From Thinopyrum elongatum (Eukaryota > Streptophyta > Magnoliopsida > Poales > Poaceae), in the NCBI GenBank assembly GCA_011799875.1, contig CM022297.1, forward strand, positions 534,287,479-534,351,478: a stretch of DNA of 64,000 bases. Reading direction: 5' to 3'. The notes beneath the pieces are model-generated. The model made no database searches. It was not told the origin of the DNA and saw only the letters and a list, made by a program, of their open reading frames with translations. Shown here piece by piece: positions 13,201-22,009 of this stretch (its first letter is position 1; every line of letters begins with the position of its first letter). Made by a program: the position numbers and the translations under genes.

Positions 13201-13755
13201 CCCCCCCCCCTAGATGGGATCTGAGGGGGCCGGCCCCCTCTCCCCTTCACCCTGTAAATAGAGGGGGGGTGGGAGGGCAGCAGCACCCCTTCCCTGGCGC
13301 AGCCCTCCCCCTCTCCAACACCTCCTCCTCCTCCGTGGTGCTTGGCGAAACCCTGTCGGAGAACCACAAGCTCCACCACCACGCCGTCGTGCTGCCGGAG
13401 CTCTTCCTCAACTTCTCCTCTTCCCTTGCTGGATCAAGAAGGAGGAGACGTCCCCGGGCTGTACGTGTGTTGAACGCGGAGGCGCCGTCCGTTCGGCGCT
13501 AGATCGGATCTTCCGCGATTTGAATCGCCGCAAGTACGACTCCATCATCCGCGTTCCTTGTAACGCTTCTGCTTAGCGATCTTCAAGGGTATGAAGATGC
13601 ACTCCCTCTCTCTCGTTGCAAGCTTCTCCTAGATTGATCTTGGTGACACGTAGGAAATTTTTTGATTTACTACTACGTTCCCCAACATGTGCATCTCCTA
13701 GATTGTTCTTGGTGAGCGTAGGAAATTTTTGTTTCCCATCCAACATTCCCCAACA
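10269..13755 (+). repeat. Copia-2 3' LTR, interrupted by a solo LTR
   Basis: Starts TGTTGGAAATATGCC at 10269 and ends TTCCCCAACA at 13755, perfect TGTTGG/CCAACA inverted ends. LTR sequence occupies 10269-11959 and 13688-13755 (about 1.76 kb in total). A TATA box (TATATAAA) lies at 11580-11587, 379 bp before the interruption. The 1728-bp solo LTR between the two parts is flanked by TGTGC on both sides. Confidence 0.93.
11960..13687 (+). mobile_element. Solo LTR of an Angela/BARE/WIS-type element
   Basis: A complete LTR (TGTTGGAAATATGCCCTAG at 11960 to CGTTCCCCAACA at 13687) with no internal domain. Direct 5-bp repeats TGTGC at 11955-11959 and 13688-13692 flank it exactly. This is the product expected when the two LTRs of a full insertion recombine and delete the body. 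It is the same orientation as its host LTR but diverged from it. It has a weak TATA-like sequence (TGTAAATAG, about 13253-13261) and a 16-base C run (13195-13210). Confidence 0.96.
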
Positions 13756-14903
13756 GACCTCTCAAACCCGCCTCATACGCCCAGGCGGGCCGCCCGGACA
13801 CTGACCGGTAACGTTTTTTCGACCCAGACGGACGCCTCAAACGGGTCTCAAACACCCGGGCTGACCGGCACCCCCCATATCCAGCTCAAATATGGGGCGG
13901 GTATGGGGGCGCCCGGGCGCGCCCGCCACGTCGGACCCGACCCATGCTGGCCCACCCGACCCCACTTATATTCGACCCCATCCTCTCGCCGGAGCAAACC
14001 CTAGCCACTTCACTCCACTCCCCTCCCCTCCGCCACCCAAACTCGTCTCCGACGCCTTCCGGCCGTCTTCAGCATGGCGGGCAGCGGATCGGACTCTGAC
14101 CAGTCCGGATCCGTCGACTGGGGTGTCATCCCGTGGGTTGGAGGTGGCAATGGCAGTTCGCAGTGCACTCCGCCGTTCCCGGGAGGACAGCGCCCGACCT
14201 ACGGACGGATCCGTCCGCCGCTACGCCATAGCGTCGGCTCACCTGGCGCCCGGGTCCTCTGGTGCTGGATCCTCGTGGTCCCGGCAGCCGGAACACCTCT
14301 CCTTTCCCATCACCGGTCGGGCAGAGTATGAGTCCCACCGGGAATGGGCGACCTGCCATGGGAAGGAGAGGATAAGGGCCGCCGAGGCCCGTATCCCGGC
14401 GGAAATGGCGGCGGCGCGGGCGGCCGTAGAGGAGGAAGCCATCCGCACCCGCATTGTGAAGAAACGGTAGCGGAGGAACACGCGCGCCATCGCCCGAGAG
14501 CAGAATCGGGCGGTCCGTGCCATGGCCGGAGTGCCACCGAAGGAGGAGAATGAGGACAGTGACGGCGAGGACAGCTCCGGCGACGAGCAGATCCGGCTCG
14601 ATCCATACTGCGTCTTCGATGGTACTTCCGCGAGAAGTACGGCAAGGGCGCCGGGAAGGGTAAGGGCAACCATGGATGAACTCCACCATAGCCAAACATG
14701 CCAAATTTTGGTAGTCCGATGACATGTTTAGTGTAGTGTGATGGAGCAGCCGGACGATGCGTGTGCGTCGACGTAGTTGCATGAATTTGTATTGATTTGA
14801 GATATCCGGATGTGGATTACATTTTTTAAGGAGTGCCCGGTCAGTGCCAGCGGACACGCCCGGGCGTTTGAGGGGCCGGATTTGCCGAGTGCTGTAGATG
14901 CTC
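13756..14903 (+). mobile_element. Harbinger-like DNA transposon remnant carrying a degraded ORF
   Basis: The right end, read inward on the minus strand from 14903, is GAGCATCTACAGCACTCGG, then CCCCTCAAACGCCCGGGCG, then CACTGACCGG. The left side after Copia-2 shows the matching pieces CTCAAAC, CGCCCAGGCGGG and CACTGACCGG in inverted orientation (13760-13810), so this is an inverted terminal repeat whose outermost ~40 bp were removed by the Copia-2 insertion. TTA follows at 14904-14906, the usual 3-bp target of PIF/Harbinger elements. No DDE transposase is visible, so it is non-autonomous. The superfamily is inferred from the termini only. Confidence 0.5.
14074..14722 (+). pseudogene. Hypothetical ORF inside the Harbinger-like element, broken
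   Basis: The likely start is ATG at 14074 (MAGSGSDSDQSGSVDWGVI). A frame change near 14130 leads into a charged, Ala-rich helix region (ARIPAEMAAARAAVEEEAIR), a TAG at 14468-14470, then the same frame continues (RRNTRAIAREQNRAVRAMAG) to an acidic tail (EENEDSDGEDSSGDEQ) and IRLDPYCVFD. I do not recognise a functional domain. I recall similar acidic-tail proteins being common as hypothetical proteins in Triticeae, which would fit a transposon passenger. It is disrupted by at least one frameshift and one stop. Confidence 0.45.
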
Positions 14904-14906
14904 TTA

Positions 14907-15382
14907 CGAGAGGGAAAAGGAAGAGATAATCCATCCATATTGGATCCATGTCTCCGACGGAGACTGATTAAACAAGTCGGTGCCCACAAAGGCCTTTCGG
15001 CGGAGTACGTTTTAGTCTTGAGTGACAACTGACGGAGAACCTAACACATGTGAATGGTGTGTATGAGCAACACCGGTGCTGCTACTAATCATAAACAAGG
15101 AGCAGCCCGTACAATTCCCCGGCTGTTTTTTGTGCCTAATTGCTGGATTATCTGCCCGCATCTTGCGAGATTTCATGACAGCAGGTGCAATGCAGTCCAA
15201 GGAAAACACCAACCAACACTGTACATACAATGACAGGAGCCTAAACATGCGTAATTAGTGTGTGCACGAACAATACAACTAGCACCACTGACAATAAACA
15301 AACAAATAATGAACCACTCGTACATGTGAAGAAAAATGTGTGCACTCCAGCAAATATCAAGATGCATGTGAAGAAACCGAAG
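14907..15382. other. Unassigned interval between the Harbinger remnant and a MITE
   Basis: No credible coding region. Two stretches about 230 bp apart resemble each other: 15041-15095 (AACACATGTGAATGGTGTG...AATCATAAACAA) and 15245-15304 (AACATGCGTAATTAGTGTG...CAATAAACAAAC). They may be an old tandem duplication. Confidence 0.4.
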
Positions 15383-15500
15383 TATTCCTTCCGTATCAAA
15401 ATATAAAACTTTTTTTTTTGCGAGGTGAAAAAAATATAAACTTTTTTTTAACAGTCATAGTATCAAAAAATGTCTTATATTTTAATACAGAGATGGCATT
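15383..15500. mobile_element. Degraded Stowaway-like MITE
   Basis: The left end TTCCTTCCGTATCAAAATATAA and the right end TCTTATATTTTAATACAGAGATGG are degenerate inverted copies of the grass CTCCCTCCG..ATATAAGAC terminus. The centre is T-rich. Ends are approximate. Confidence 0.5.
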
Positions 15501-15945
15501 ATTACTGAAGACTGAATCGTTCATGTGATGGACTGAACACCTCTGTCTGAAAGCGTGTGCGATCCATGGCTGATGGCTGGGCGACATGAAGCCAGCGGGG
15601 CAGAGGCACCTAACACGAGCTCCGAAGCTGACCCGCCCTATTAGCATAACGGATGAGCTAATTTTAAGCTTGCGCGCGGTGGTGGTGTACGGTGGCACCT
15701 AACCATCCATCGTGCACCCGCAGACAGGCGCGGATAGAAAAGGGGAGGGGGGCAGGCAGGATGAGATTCTCCCATCTCGTTCCTCGGGTCCATGTCCAAC
15801 TCCAAAGTCCAACTTTACTTGCATGATTGTCACAGCTTTATTTGCCATCGCCAATGGCTAAGTTGTAGCGAACGCCTGCAGGATCTCACATGGATCATGG
15901 ACGGACGCGGCAGTCAACACGGCCCTGATGCGCTCGGACTCAGAG
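15501..15945. other. Unassigned low-copy-looking interval
   Basis: No domain, repeat or RNA recognised. Base composition is more balanced than the flanking AT-rich elements. Confidence 0.35.
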
Positions 15946-16190
15946 GCTGTTTGGATTGTGACTATCTTTGCACTTGTCTTGGTTGAGTTGCTCAAATTGT
16001 TAGCCACACTTTGGCTTGCCTAAGGGAATCTTGCCATACTTTTTTTTGTCTATGACATGTGGGGCTCAATGCTTATAATTTTTTTTTTATCTTAGGTGTG
16101 GCTAAAACCAAACACCCACCTAACTAGATCAAACTTGCCTAAGATGAGGTGTGGCAAAGTGTGACAAGGTATGGCTAGGAACCAAACAAC
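15946..16190. mobile_element. TIR MITE with GCTGTTTGG / CCAAACAAC ends
   Basis: The outer ends are inverted (GCTGTTTGGATTG and GAACCAAACAAC). The subterminal parts repeat the same words on opposite strands: GCCACACTTTGGCTTGCC on the left against GTGTGGCAAAGTGTGACAAG on the right, with AACCAAACACCCACC near the middle. This is a known style of small grass TIR element. The target duplication could not be resolved. It lies just downstream of the truncated LINE RNase H frame. Confidence 0.6.
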
Positions 16191-16194
16191 ACAT

Positions 16195-17680
16195 GGGTGT
16201 CTCAGCACTGGATGAGTAAACTAGTGTCAGGCAATCAGACTCAATGTCTATAGGTAGCTCACTCCATTGTAAAGTGACAGACCCTCTCTGATGGCCGCAA
16301 GTTCAGACTCTAAAGCATTGTGGCAATGGTACAGATGACGACAAACACTGAAGACTATATTACCGTTGTGATCACGCAAGATCATGCCGCTGCCAGCAGT
16401 ACCATCCGCCGAAACGAAGGAGCCATCTGTATTGAGTTTCATTCGTCCTTCTTCAGGTCTCAGCCACACAGCTGGTGGATTTACCAGTTCAGACGTAGCC
16501 GCAGGTGCAGCAGAAAAAGCACAATCCAGCATAGCAGATTTCCCCTTCAAGGGGTCTTTCTCTGGCTCTTTGGCGATTGTCAAAATGGACTGAACATAGC
16601 TTGTAAGAAAGCGTACAGAAACCTGAACTGGCGGTGCTGGTTTATCATGTACTACCTCATTCCGAACGTACCAAATTCTCCATAAGAGCATAACCAGGTG
16701 CAGGCGCTGCTCATCAGGCAATTTGCACAGGGCATGGAGAAGCCATTCCGGGCCTGTGTTCATCATGTTTTTAAGATCGGGGATAGGCCAAATATCAGCC
16801 ATTGCAAGCCAAAGATTCCTGGCATTGGGACATCGACACAAAGCACGAAACGTGTCTTCTTTTTCAGTGCCACAAACTGGACATAAATCAACAACCTCCA
16901 GCTTCCTAGCATGCTTCAAATCCCAAGTCGGAAGTGAGTTGTTTGCAGCACGCCAAGCAAAAATGCGGGTCTTTGGTGGAGCATTACAAGACCAAATAGC
17001 TGACCAAGCTCTTCGTTCTCCATCAGGAGAGTTACTGGAAGAAGATTGATTTGTCTGGTTCATTTCTTCAAAGGCAATCCTATATGCGCTACGAACCGAG
17101 AAGATGCCCGTCTTCTCTCCAGCCCAAGCAATAAAATCGTCCTCGTTGCGCACGGAATTCTTGATCTTCAAGATTATATCAGCATCAAGCGCAAACCATT
17201 GACGGACTGCAGCAACGTCCCAATTGCCATTGATATCCAAGAGTTCGGACACCCACTTCAACCTGCAACGCCCATTGGCAGAGATTATTTGGAAGGGGGG
17301 TTTTCGAGGGATCCATCTATCTCTCCATATTCGCACTTGGGTGCCATTCCCAATCCTCCATATTAGCCCTTTTTATCAAAAGCTCAAGACCATGAGCTAC
17401 TCCTTGCCATGATGATGACGGGTTACCAGCAAAAACAGTGTCCTCGAGCCTACCATTAGGGTAGTATTTGGCACGTAGGACACGTGCACAAAGACTGTCC
17501 GGGATTGTCAGGAGACGCCAAGCTTGCCGTGCAAGTAAGGCTTGGTTAAACAACCTGAAATCCCGAAAACCAATACCACCCATACACTTCGGTTTAGTAA
17601 TCTCCTCCCAAGATTTCCATTGGGTTTTCCTTATCCCTTTTTCTGAGCCCCACCAATAATTGCGGATCATCTGAAGTCAG
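16195..17680 (-). pseudogene. LINE ORF2 C-terminal part: RT thumb, zf-RVT and RNase H
   Basis: The minus strand encodes the end of a plant LINE reverse transcriptase (MIRNYWWGSEKGIRKTQWKS, GGIGFRDFRLFNQALLARQA), then the RT-associated zinc-binding domain (KTRIFAWRAANNSLPTWDL, CPVCGTEKEDTFRALCRC), then a plant RNase H of the RVT_3 type (LNTDGSFVSADGTAGSGMIL, ALESELAAIREGL). The reading frame shifts near 17375 within an A-run and again near 16255, after which ELPIDIESDCLTLVYSS continues in another frame down to the MITE. The endonuclease and most of the RT are missing, as in 5'-truncated insertions. No target duplication was found. Confidence 0.9.
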
Positions 17681-17935
17681 CCTGGTGGTTGGAGGAGGAG
17701 CAGGCCAGAGAATCTTTCACAAGAATAGTTCGTAACGTATTTGCATTTCTGACTGGCCTTGTAAATAAAGCTCTCGAGCTAAGTAGTACTAGTTCATTTC
17801 GTTGAACTAAGGAGGGTCAGAGTACTCTAAACATCACAAATTTGCATCCCTGAGATTTGTTAATGAATATTGTGCACAATCCAATGGTCCTTGAGCATTC
17901 GTTTTACGAGAATGCTGTTTTCTTTTTCCATTTTT
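17681..17935. other. Unassigned spacer between two LINE remnants
   Basis: Nothing recognised. It supplies the upstream target duplication of the tiny LINE tail that follows. Confidence 0.35.
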
Positions 17936-18024
17936 CTTTGGTGATAAAGGGGCTGCATGCATCACTCTGATGCAGAAGCCGAGAGTAATCCTCCTTTTCT
18001 AAAAAAAAAACTTTGGTGAAAAAG
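17936..18024 (+). mobile_element. 61-bp LINE 3' tail with target-site duplication
   Basis: CTTTGGTGATAAAG at 17936-17949 is repeated as CTTTGGTGAAAAAG at 18011-18024 (13 of 14 bases). Between them lie only 61 bp, containing a small hairpin (GCATCA-CTC-TGATGC) typical of grass LINE 3' ends and a terminal run of ten A's. This is an extreme 5'-truncated retroposition event. Confidence 0.8.
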
Positions 18025-19109
18025 AGTGTTGGCTGAGATCGTTCTCATAAAATAGGACGCGTCTAGATAGTGGTCGTTGGCTTATCAATAAACTAGAGGA
18101 AATGCAAAAAAAGAAAAGAAAACGTATTGGTCTTCTCTTGGTTAGGAAAGAAAACCCAAAGAGCAGCTCGATTCAAAACGTGTTTCAGAAAGGATTGTAA
18201 AGTACCCATATGATGCAAACACATTAAATTCAAAATTTTACTATTTTTAAAAAGCCATAACTTTTGAGTTGAACATCATTATTAAGATTCGTTTTCACCA
18301 TTGAAATTCTTGCGGTGTTCTCTTCGAAATTAGATCCTGCATGTGTATGTTTAGATTTTTTTTTTCAATTTAGTGCTTGTTAGGTGTAACTGCCTAGTAG
18401 TCGATGTGCTTTTCCCTACTCTCTGGGCGTGCCATTTTTACAGATGATACTTCAACCCTAAACTCCCCCCTGGCCGATTGCATACAACGCCACACTACAA
18501 CACAGCGTATCAACGTTTTTTAAAACCTTTTTACTTCTTTTTTTGAAAATGGTCCCGAAACTTAATTAATTTTGGAAATTAAAAACATAAATTTTAAAAA
18601 TGTAACATATTGTAATTTTTTTAGCGTGACTTTTTTTTACTGATAGCATTAATAAATGTGACTTTAATAAATGTTCACACATTTTAAAAAATGTACATAA
18701 CGTTTGGAAAATGTTTATACAGTGTACAAAATTGTTTATGCAATTTAAAGAAACTGTTCCATACCATTCAAAAAACATTAAGTTAATACAATTTCAATAA
18801 TAATCCTGCAGCTAAAAAAAATATGTTCGTGTCATTTTTAGAAAATTGTTTCTTATCATTCATAAAAATGTTTCAACCTGTATTTGAGGGGGGAGACTAG
18901 TATAGATCTGCCCTTAGGGTAGATCAATGAGATTAATCTTTTTGAAGATACAAAACATGTTGAAAAATTCTGAAATTATTTGCAGACACACATCCATGTT
19001 TGATGTACAACCTCAATTTTTTTTTTTGCTCCTAATTAGAACTACACTTAGAGAACCAAAAAAGAGAAAATCGAATGTGAATAGTGTCAAATGCTATTCG
19101 CCCAATGCT
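18025..19109. other. AT-rich interval with degenerate aaaatgttca-type words
   Basis: From about 18540 the sequence is built from loose repeats such as TTTAATAAATGTTCACAC, GGAAAATGTTTATACAG and CATTCAAAAAACATT, the same style as 20640-21170, 32640-33288 and 61845-62155. These probably derive from the interior of non-autonomous DNA transposons. No coding signal. Confidence 0.4.
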
Positions 19110-19588
19110 GACACTAAATCATAGTCGACAAAGCTGAACACGGATGATTCATGGACGGAGGAAGGAACAGCAGGTGCAGGTATGGTATTGAGGGATACCC
19201 TGGGAAATATTATCTACCCTTCCTGTAGAGAATTATTCAGATGCCGTGACGCGCTCGAAGCTGAATTGTGTGCTTGTATGGAGGGGCTTTCACTTGCTAT
19301 CCAAAGGATGGATCTACCTATATGTTTGGAGATGGACTCGCTTTCAGCGGTGAACATGGTGAATGGAAGAGAGACAGACCGGTGGAGATTAAACACTTGC
19401 GATCTCTTCGTATGACTTGTATTGCTCATGTCAAGCGTAGTCATATAGCTAAATTTGCTAGTAGTGAACATAGAACTGTAGTCTGGCTGGGCTCCGGCCC
19501 CCCAGAAGTCGTTGATCTTTGTAAGGTGGATTGTATGGTTGAGTAATACAAGTTTATGCCCGCAAAAAAAGACACTAATCATAGTCGA
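19110..19588 (+). mobile_element. Severely 5'-truncated LINE insertion with ~18-bp target-site duplication
   Basis: GACACTAAATCATAGTCGA (19110-19128) and GACACTAATCATAGTCGA (19571-19588) are the same target sequence with one A lost. The 442-bp insert (19129-19570) ends in an A7 tail and contains only the RNase H end of a LINE ORF2. The boundaries therefore come from the sequence itself rather than from homology. Confidence 0.9.
19130..19546 (+). pseudogene. LINE RNase H (RVT_3) fragment
   Basis: The frame opens with KLNTDDSWTEEGTAGAGMVL and continues RDTLGNIIYPSCRELFRCRD, ALEAELCACMEGLSLAI and LPICLEMDSLSAVNMV, giving the catalytic D-E-D pattern of plant RNase H, although the first motif reads TDDS rather than TDGS. 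A frameshift near 19395 moves the remainder (EIKHLRSLRMTCIAHVKRS, then DLCKVDCMVE and a stop at 19544-19546) to another frame. It is related to, but distinct from, the minus-strand LINE at 16195-17680. Confidence 0.88.
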
Positions 19589-20023
19589 ACTTGTCTTTTT
19601 TGAAGCTCTAAGTGTAGATAGAGTTTTGAGCTGATTTTTTTGGAGTGATAGACATACCCTGCAGGTATGTTGTAATTTTGTTTTCAGAATTGTTTGGATT
19701 ATCTAAATAAAATTTTGGGGCTGATCCTATCATATATGATTACTACTCGTGCGCTGTCTGCCAAGCGCAAATACATGTACCCAAATGTGAAATATCCCAT
19801 CATATATGTCTATATCTTTTTGGAAAATTTATAAAATAGTTACGGATAAGTAAAAAAAATTGTCAATAATTCTGGTCCTAACATTAACAGGACAAATTGT
19901 TCATTTTATTCAGCAAAAAAATAGTAAACATAAATACTTGTGTTTGGTAAGATTCAAACTCAAGACCGACTAACACAAACTCACATGCACTAGCCAACCA
20001 TCCACCAGTGTGCTTCAATAATA

Positions 20024-20104
20024 CTCCCTCTGTAAACAAATATAAGAGTGTTTAGATCACTATTTTAGTGATCTAAACGCTCTTATATTTCTTTACGGAG
20101 GGAG
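20024..20104. mobile_element. Stowaway MITE, 81 bp, intact ends
   Basis: CTCCCTCTGTAAACAAATA at the left and TATTTCTTTACGGAGGGAG at the right are inverted repeats, and nearly the whole element folds on itself around TCACTATTTTAGTGATC. TA dinucleotides flank it at 20022-20023 and 20105-20106, the Tc1/mariner target. Only a few mismatches separate the arms, so it is comparatively young. Confidence 0.95.
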
Positions 20105-20139
20105 TAGAAGGCAAGACGCGTAATTTATAGCGTGGAGGT

Positions 20140-20268
20140 CTACCGCCGATGGCTGTGGCAGTAGCCACTTGCCATGTCATCTGTGCCAGCAAGCATTGAC
20201 CAGAAGTCTACCGCCGTTGACCATGGCGGTAGCCCATATATTTCTGTTGCCAACCTCTATGGCGGTAG
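20140..20268. repeat. Cluster of CTACCGCC / GGCGGTAG inverted motifs
   Basis: CTACCGCC-9 nt-GGCAGTAG at 20140-20164 and CTACCGCC-9 nt-GGCGGTAG at 20208-20232 have the same 25-nt geometry, and a further GGCGGTAG lies at 20261-20268. Such repeated inverted words are usual in the subterminal regions of large DNA transposons where transposase binds, but I could not identify the element. Confidence 0.7.
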
Positions 20269-20392
20269 CAAAAGGGCCAGATAAAAAAAATATAAACATG
20301 GGTCAAATCAAGCTAAACTTTCATAAAAGGGGTTAAAATATTGATTTTGTCCACTCGGGGAGCTTATGGTTGCAATAGTTGACATGGGGAAT

Positions 20393-21327
20393 CCTATTTA
20401 GCGCGCGTGTCGCCGGTTAACGACCGCGCGCGTACCACCCTCAGGTGCGCGTTTATGTATGGGCCGGCCCATTTCTGGGTTTCAACCGGTATTTTATTCT
20501 TTTTTTGTTTGCCCTTTTAATTTTACGTTTCTTTTTCTGTTTTCGTTTTCAATTTTTAATTTCATTCCTGTTTATACATTTTTCATTTTTATTAATGGTT
20601 TTACAATTTTCGACAATATTTTTAATTAGTGAACATTTTTGTAAATCTTGAATATTTTTCGAAATCATAAACATTTTTAAAATTTATCAACATTCTTTCG
20701 AAATTGTGAACAATTTTTTATAAATTCGTGAATATTGTCTTAAATCGTGATTTTTTGATAAATCATAAATATTTTTTGAAATCATGCTCATTTTTTAAAT
20801 TCATGAATAATTTTTTGAAATCATATTTTTTTTAAATACGCAAACATGTTCTACAAATTCCTGAACATTCTCTTAAACCGAGAAATTTTTTGAATTTGTG
20901 AACATTTTTAAAGTTTATGAATGATTTTCTGAAATCATGAATATTTTTAAAAATTCATGAGAACTCACTCAAATCCTGGAAAAAAAATTCAAATTTACTA
21001 ACATTTTTTGAAATCATGAATTTTTTTAATTCATTAACATATTTTTTAGAAATTCGTGAACATTCTCTTAAACCATGGACATTTTTTAATTTGTATTTTT
21101 TTGTAATCGAGAACATGTTTTAAATTCATGCACATTTTCATAAAATTTACATTTTTTAAATTTAGAACCTTTTAATATCCCTAATTATGAAAAAAAAGGA
21201 AAAAAAGAGAGAATAAACTGGGGTCATCCCGGCCCGCACATGGGCCGGCTCAGAAGGACGCGCAGGGGGTCGGGAGGGGGAGGGGGCACGCGTGGCTGGT
21301 TTCCCGGCGCATACTGCGCCAAATAGG
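20393..21327. mobile_element. Probable non-autonomous DNA transposon: AT-rich body, GC-rich inverted ends
   Basis: The left end CCTATTTAGCGCGCG and the right end GCGCCAAATAGG are inverted. Inside each end is a GGGCCGGCCCAT / ATGGGCCGGCTC box. The body is a degenerate ~30-bp repeat of words like TTGAAATCATGAACATTTTT. No transposase. The superfamily (Mutator-like?) and target duplication are unresolved. Confidence 0.4.
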
Positions 21328-22009
21328 AGGTCCATTGTCGATATATAGCCTTGATAAGATAATCCATCCATTAAAAAAATCAGGCGCTCGCACGCGTCGT
21401 ATGAGGGTCACGGCCCATTCGGTCGTTGGCCTTCATTGGTTTTTCTGGTTTGCTTTTTACTATTGATGCTTCTTTAATATTTTAGAGAAAAGACATGTCC
21501 AATTTTTGTGTTTGATCCAAAAAACGCAGATTTTTGAAATTTCAAAATTCTTGAAAATTCTTCGTGAATTTGAGGAAATTATGAATTTAAAGAAGGTTGA
21601 TGATTTTTCAAATCATGAATTTGTTAAATGTTCATAAATTATAAAGGTTTGTTAATTTAAAAATATTCATAAATTGGAAAAAAACATGAATTTTAAATAG
21701 TTGCTGAATTTAAAAAATAATTCATGAATTTGCTAACAATAATTGTGTTTTAAAAACATGATTTTTGAAAAATTATGAGTTTAAAAAAGAATAAAACAGA
21801 AAACGAAAAAATGGTTGAAGTCTTCTAAAAAACCATCGATTGGAAGTAGCTCTATATGATACAGGCCGACCCATTTATCATACACGTATGAAAGGATGTG
21901 CGCTGTCTACGGAATCAGCTGTAACCGGCGTTTAAGGTGCCAAATAGGGTTTTGTAATCTTGTGCTCACCAAGTTCTCCCTCGACTTATTAAAGCATTAG
22001 AAATCATCG
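21328..22009. other. AT-rich interval, probable second copy of the preceding type of element
   Basis: It contains CGCTCGCACGCGTCG near 21387 and CGTTTAAGGTGCCAAATAGGG near 21930, with AT-rich words between them, so it may be another element of the 20393-21327 type. Ends not resolved. No coding signal. Confidence 0.35.

Larger units (their letters stand above)
7559..13755 (+). mobile_element. Copia-2: plus-strand Angela/BARE/WIS-type element, 5' half outside the window
   Basis: From left to right: the end of the protease/GAG-pre-integrase region, integrase, RT, RNase H, a polypurine tract (10256-10268), and the 3' LTR (10269-11959 continued at 13688-13755). The 5' portion is separated from this part by the Gypsy insertion and lies off-window. 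The 3' LTR is interrupted by a solo LTR. The element sits in the inverted terminal region of a Harbinger-like transposon, so its distal target duplication should be GACCT (13756-13760). Confidence 0.92.

Noticed and set aside
12951..13382. 143-codon Pro/Gly-rich frame, minus strand
   Set aside because: Lies wholly inside the GC-rich part of the solo LTR; low complexity, shadow frame.
14126..15028. 300-codon open frame on the minus strand
   Set aside because: It is the antisense of the GC-rich Harbinger passenger ORF and continues across the TIR and the element boundary; composition-driven, no domain.
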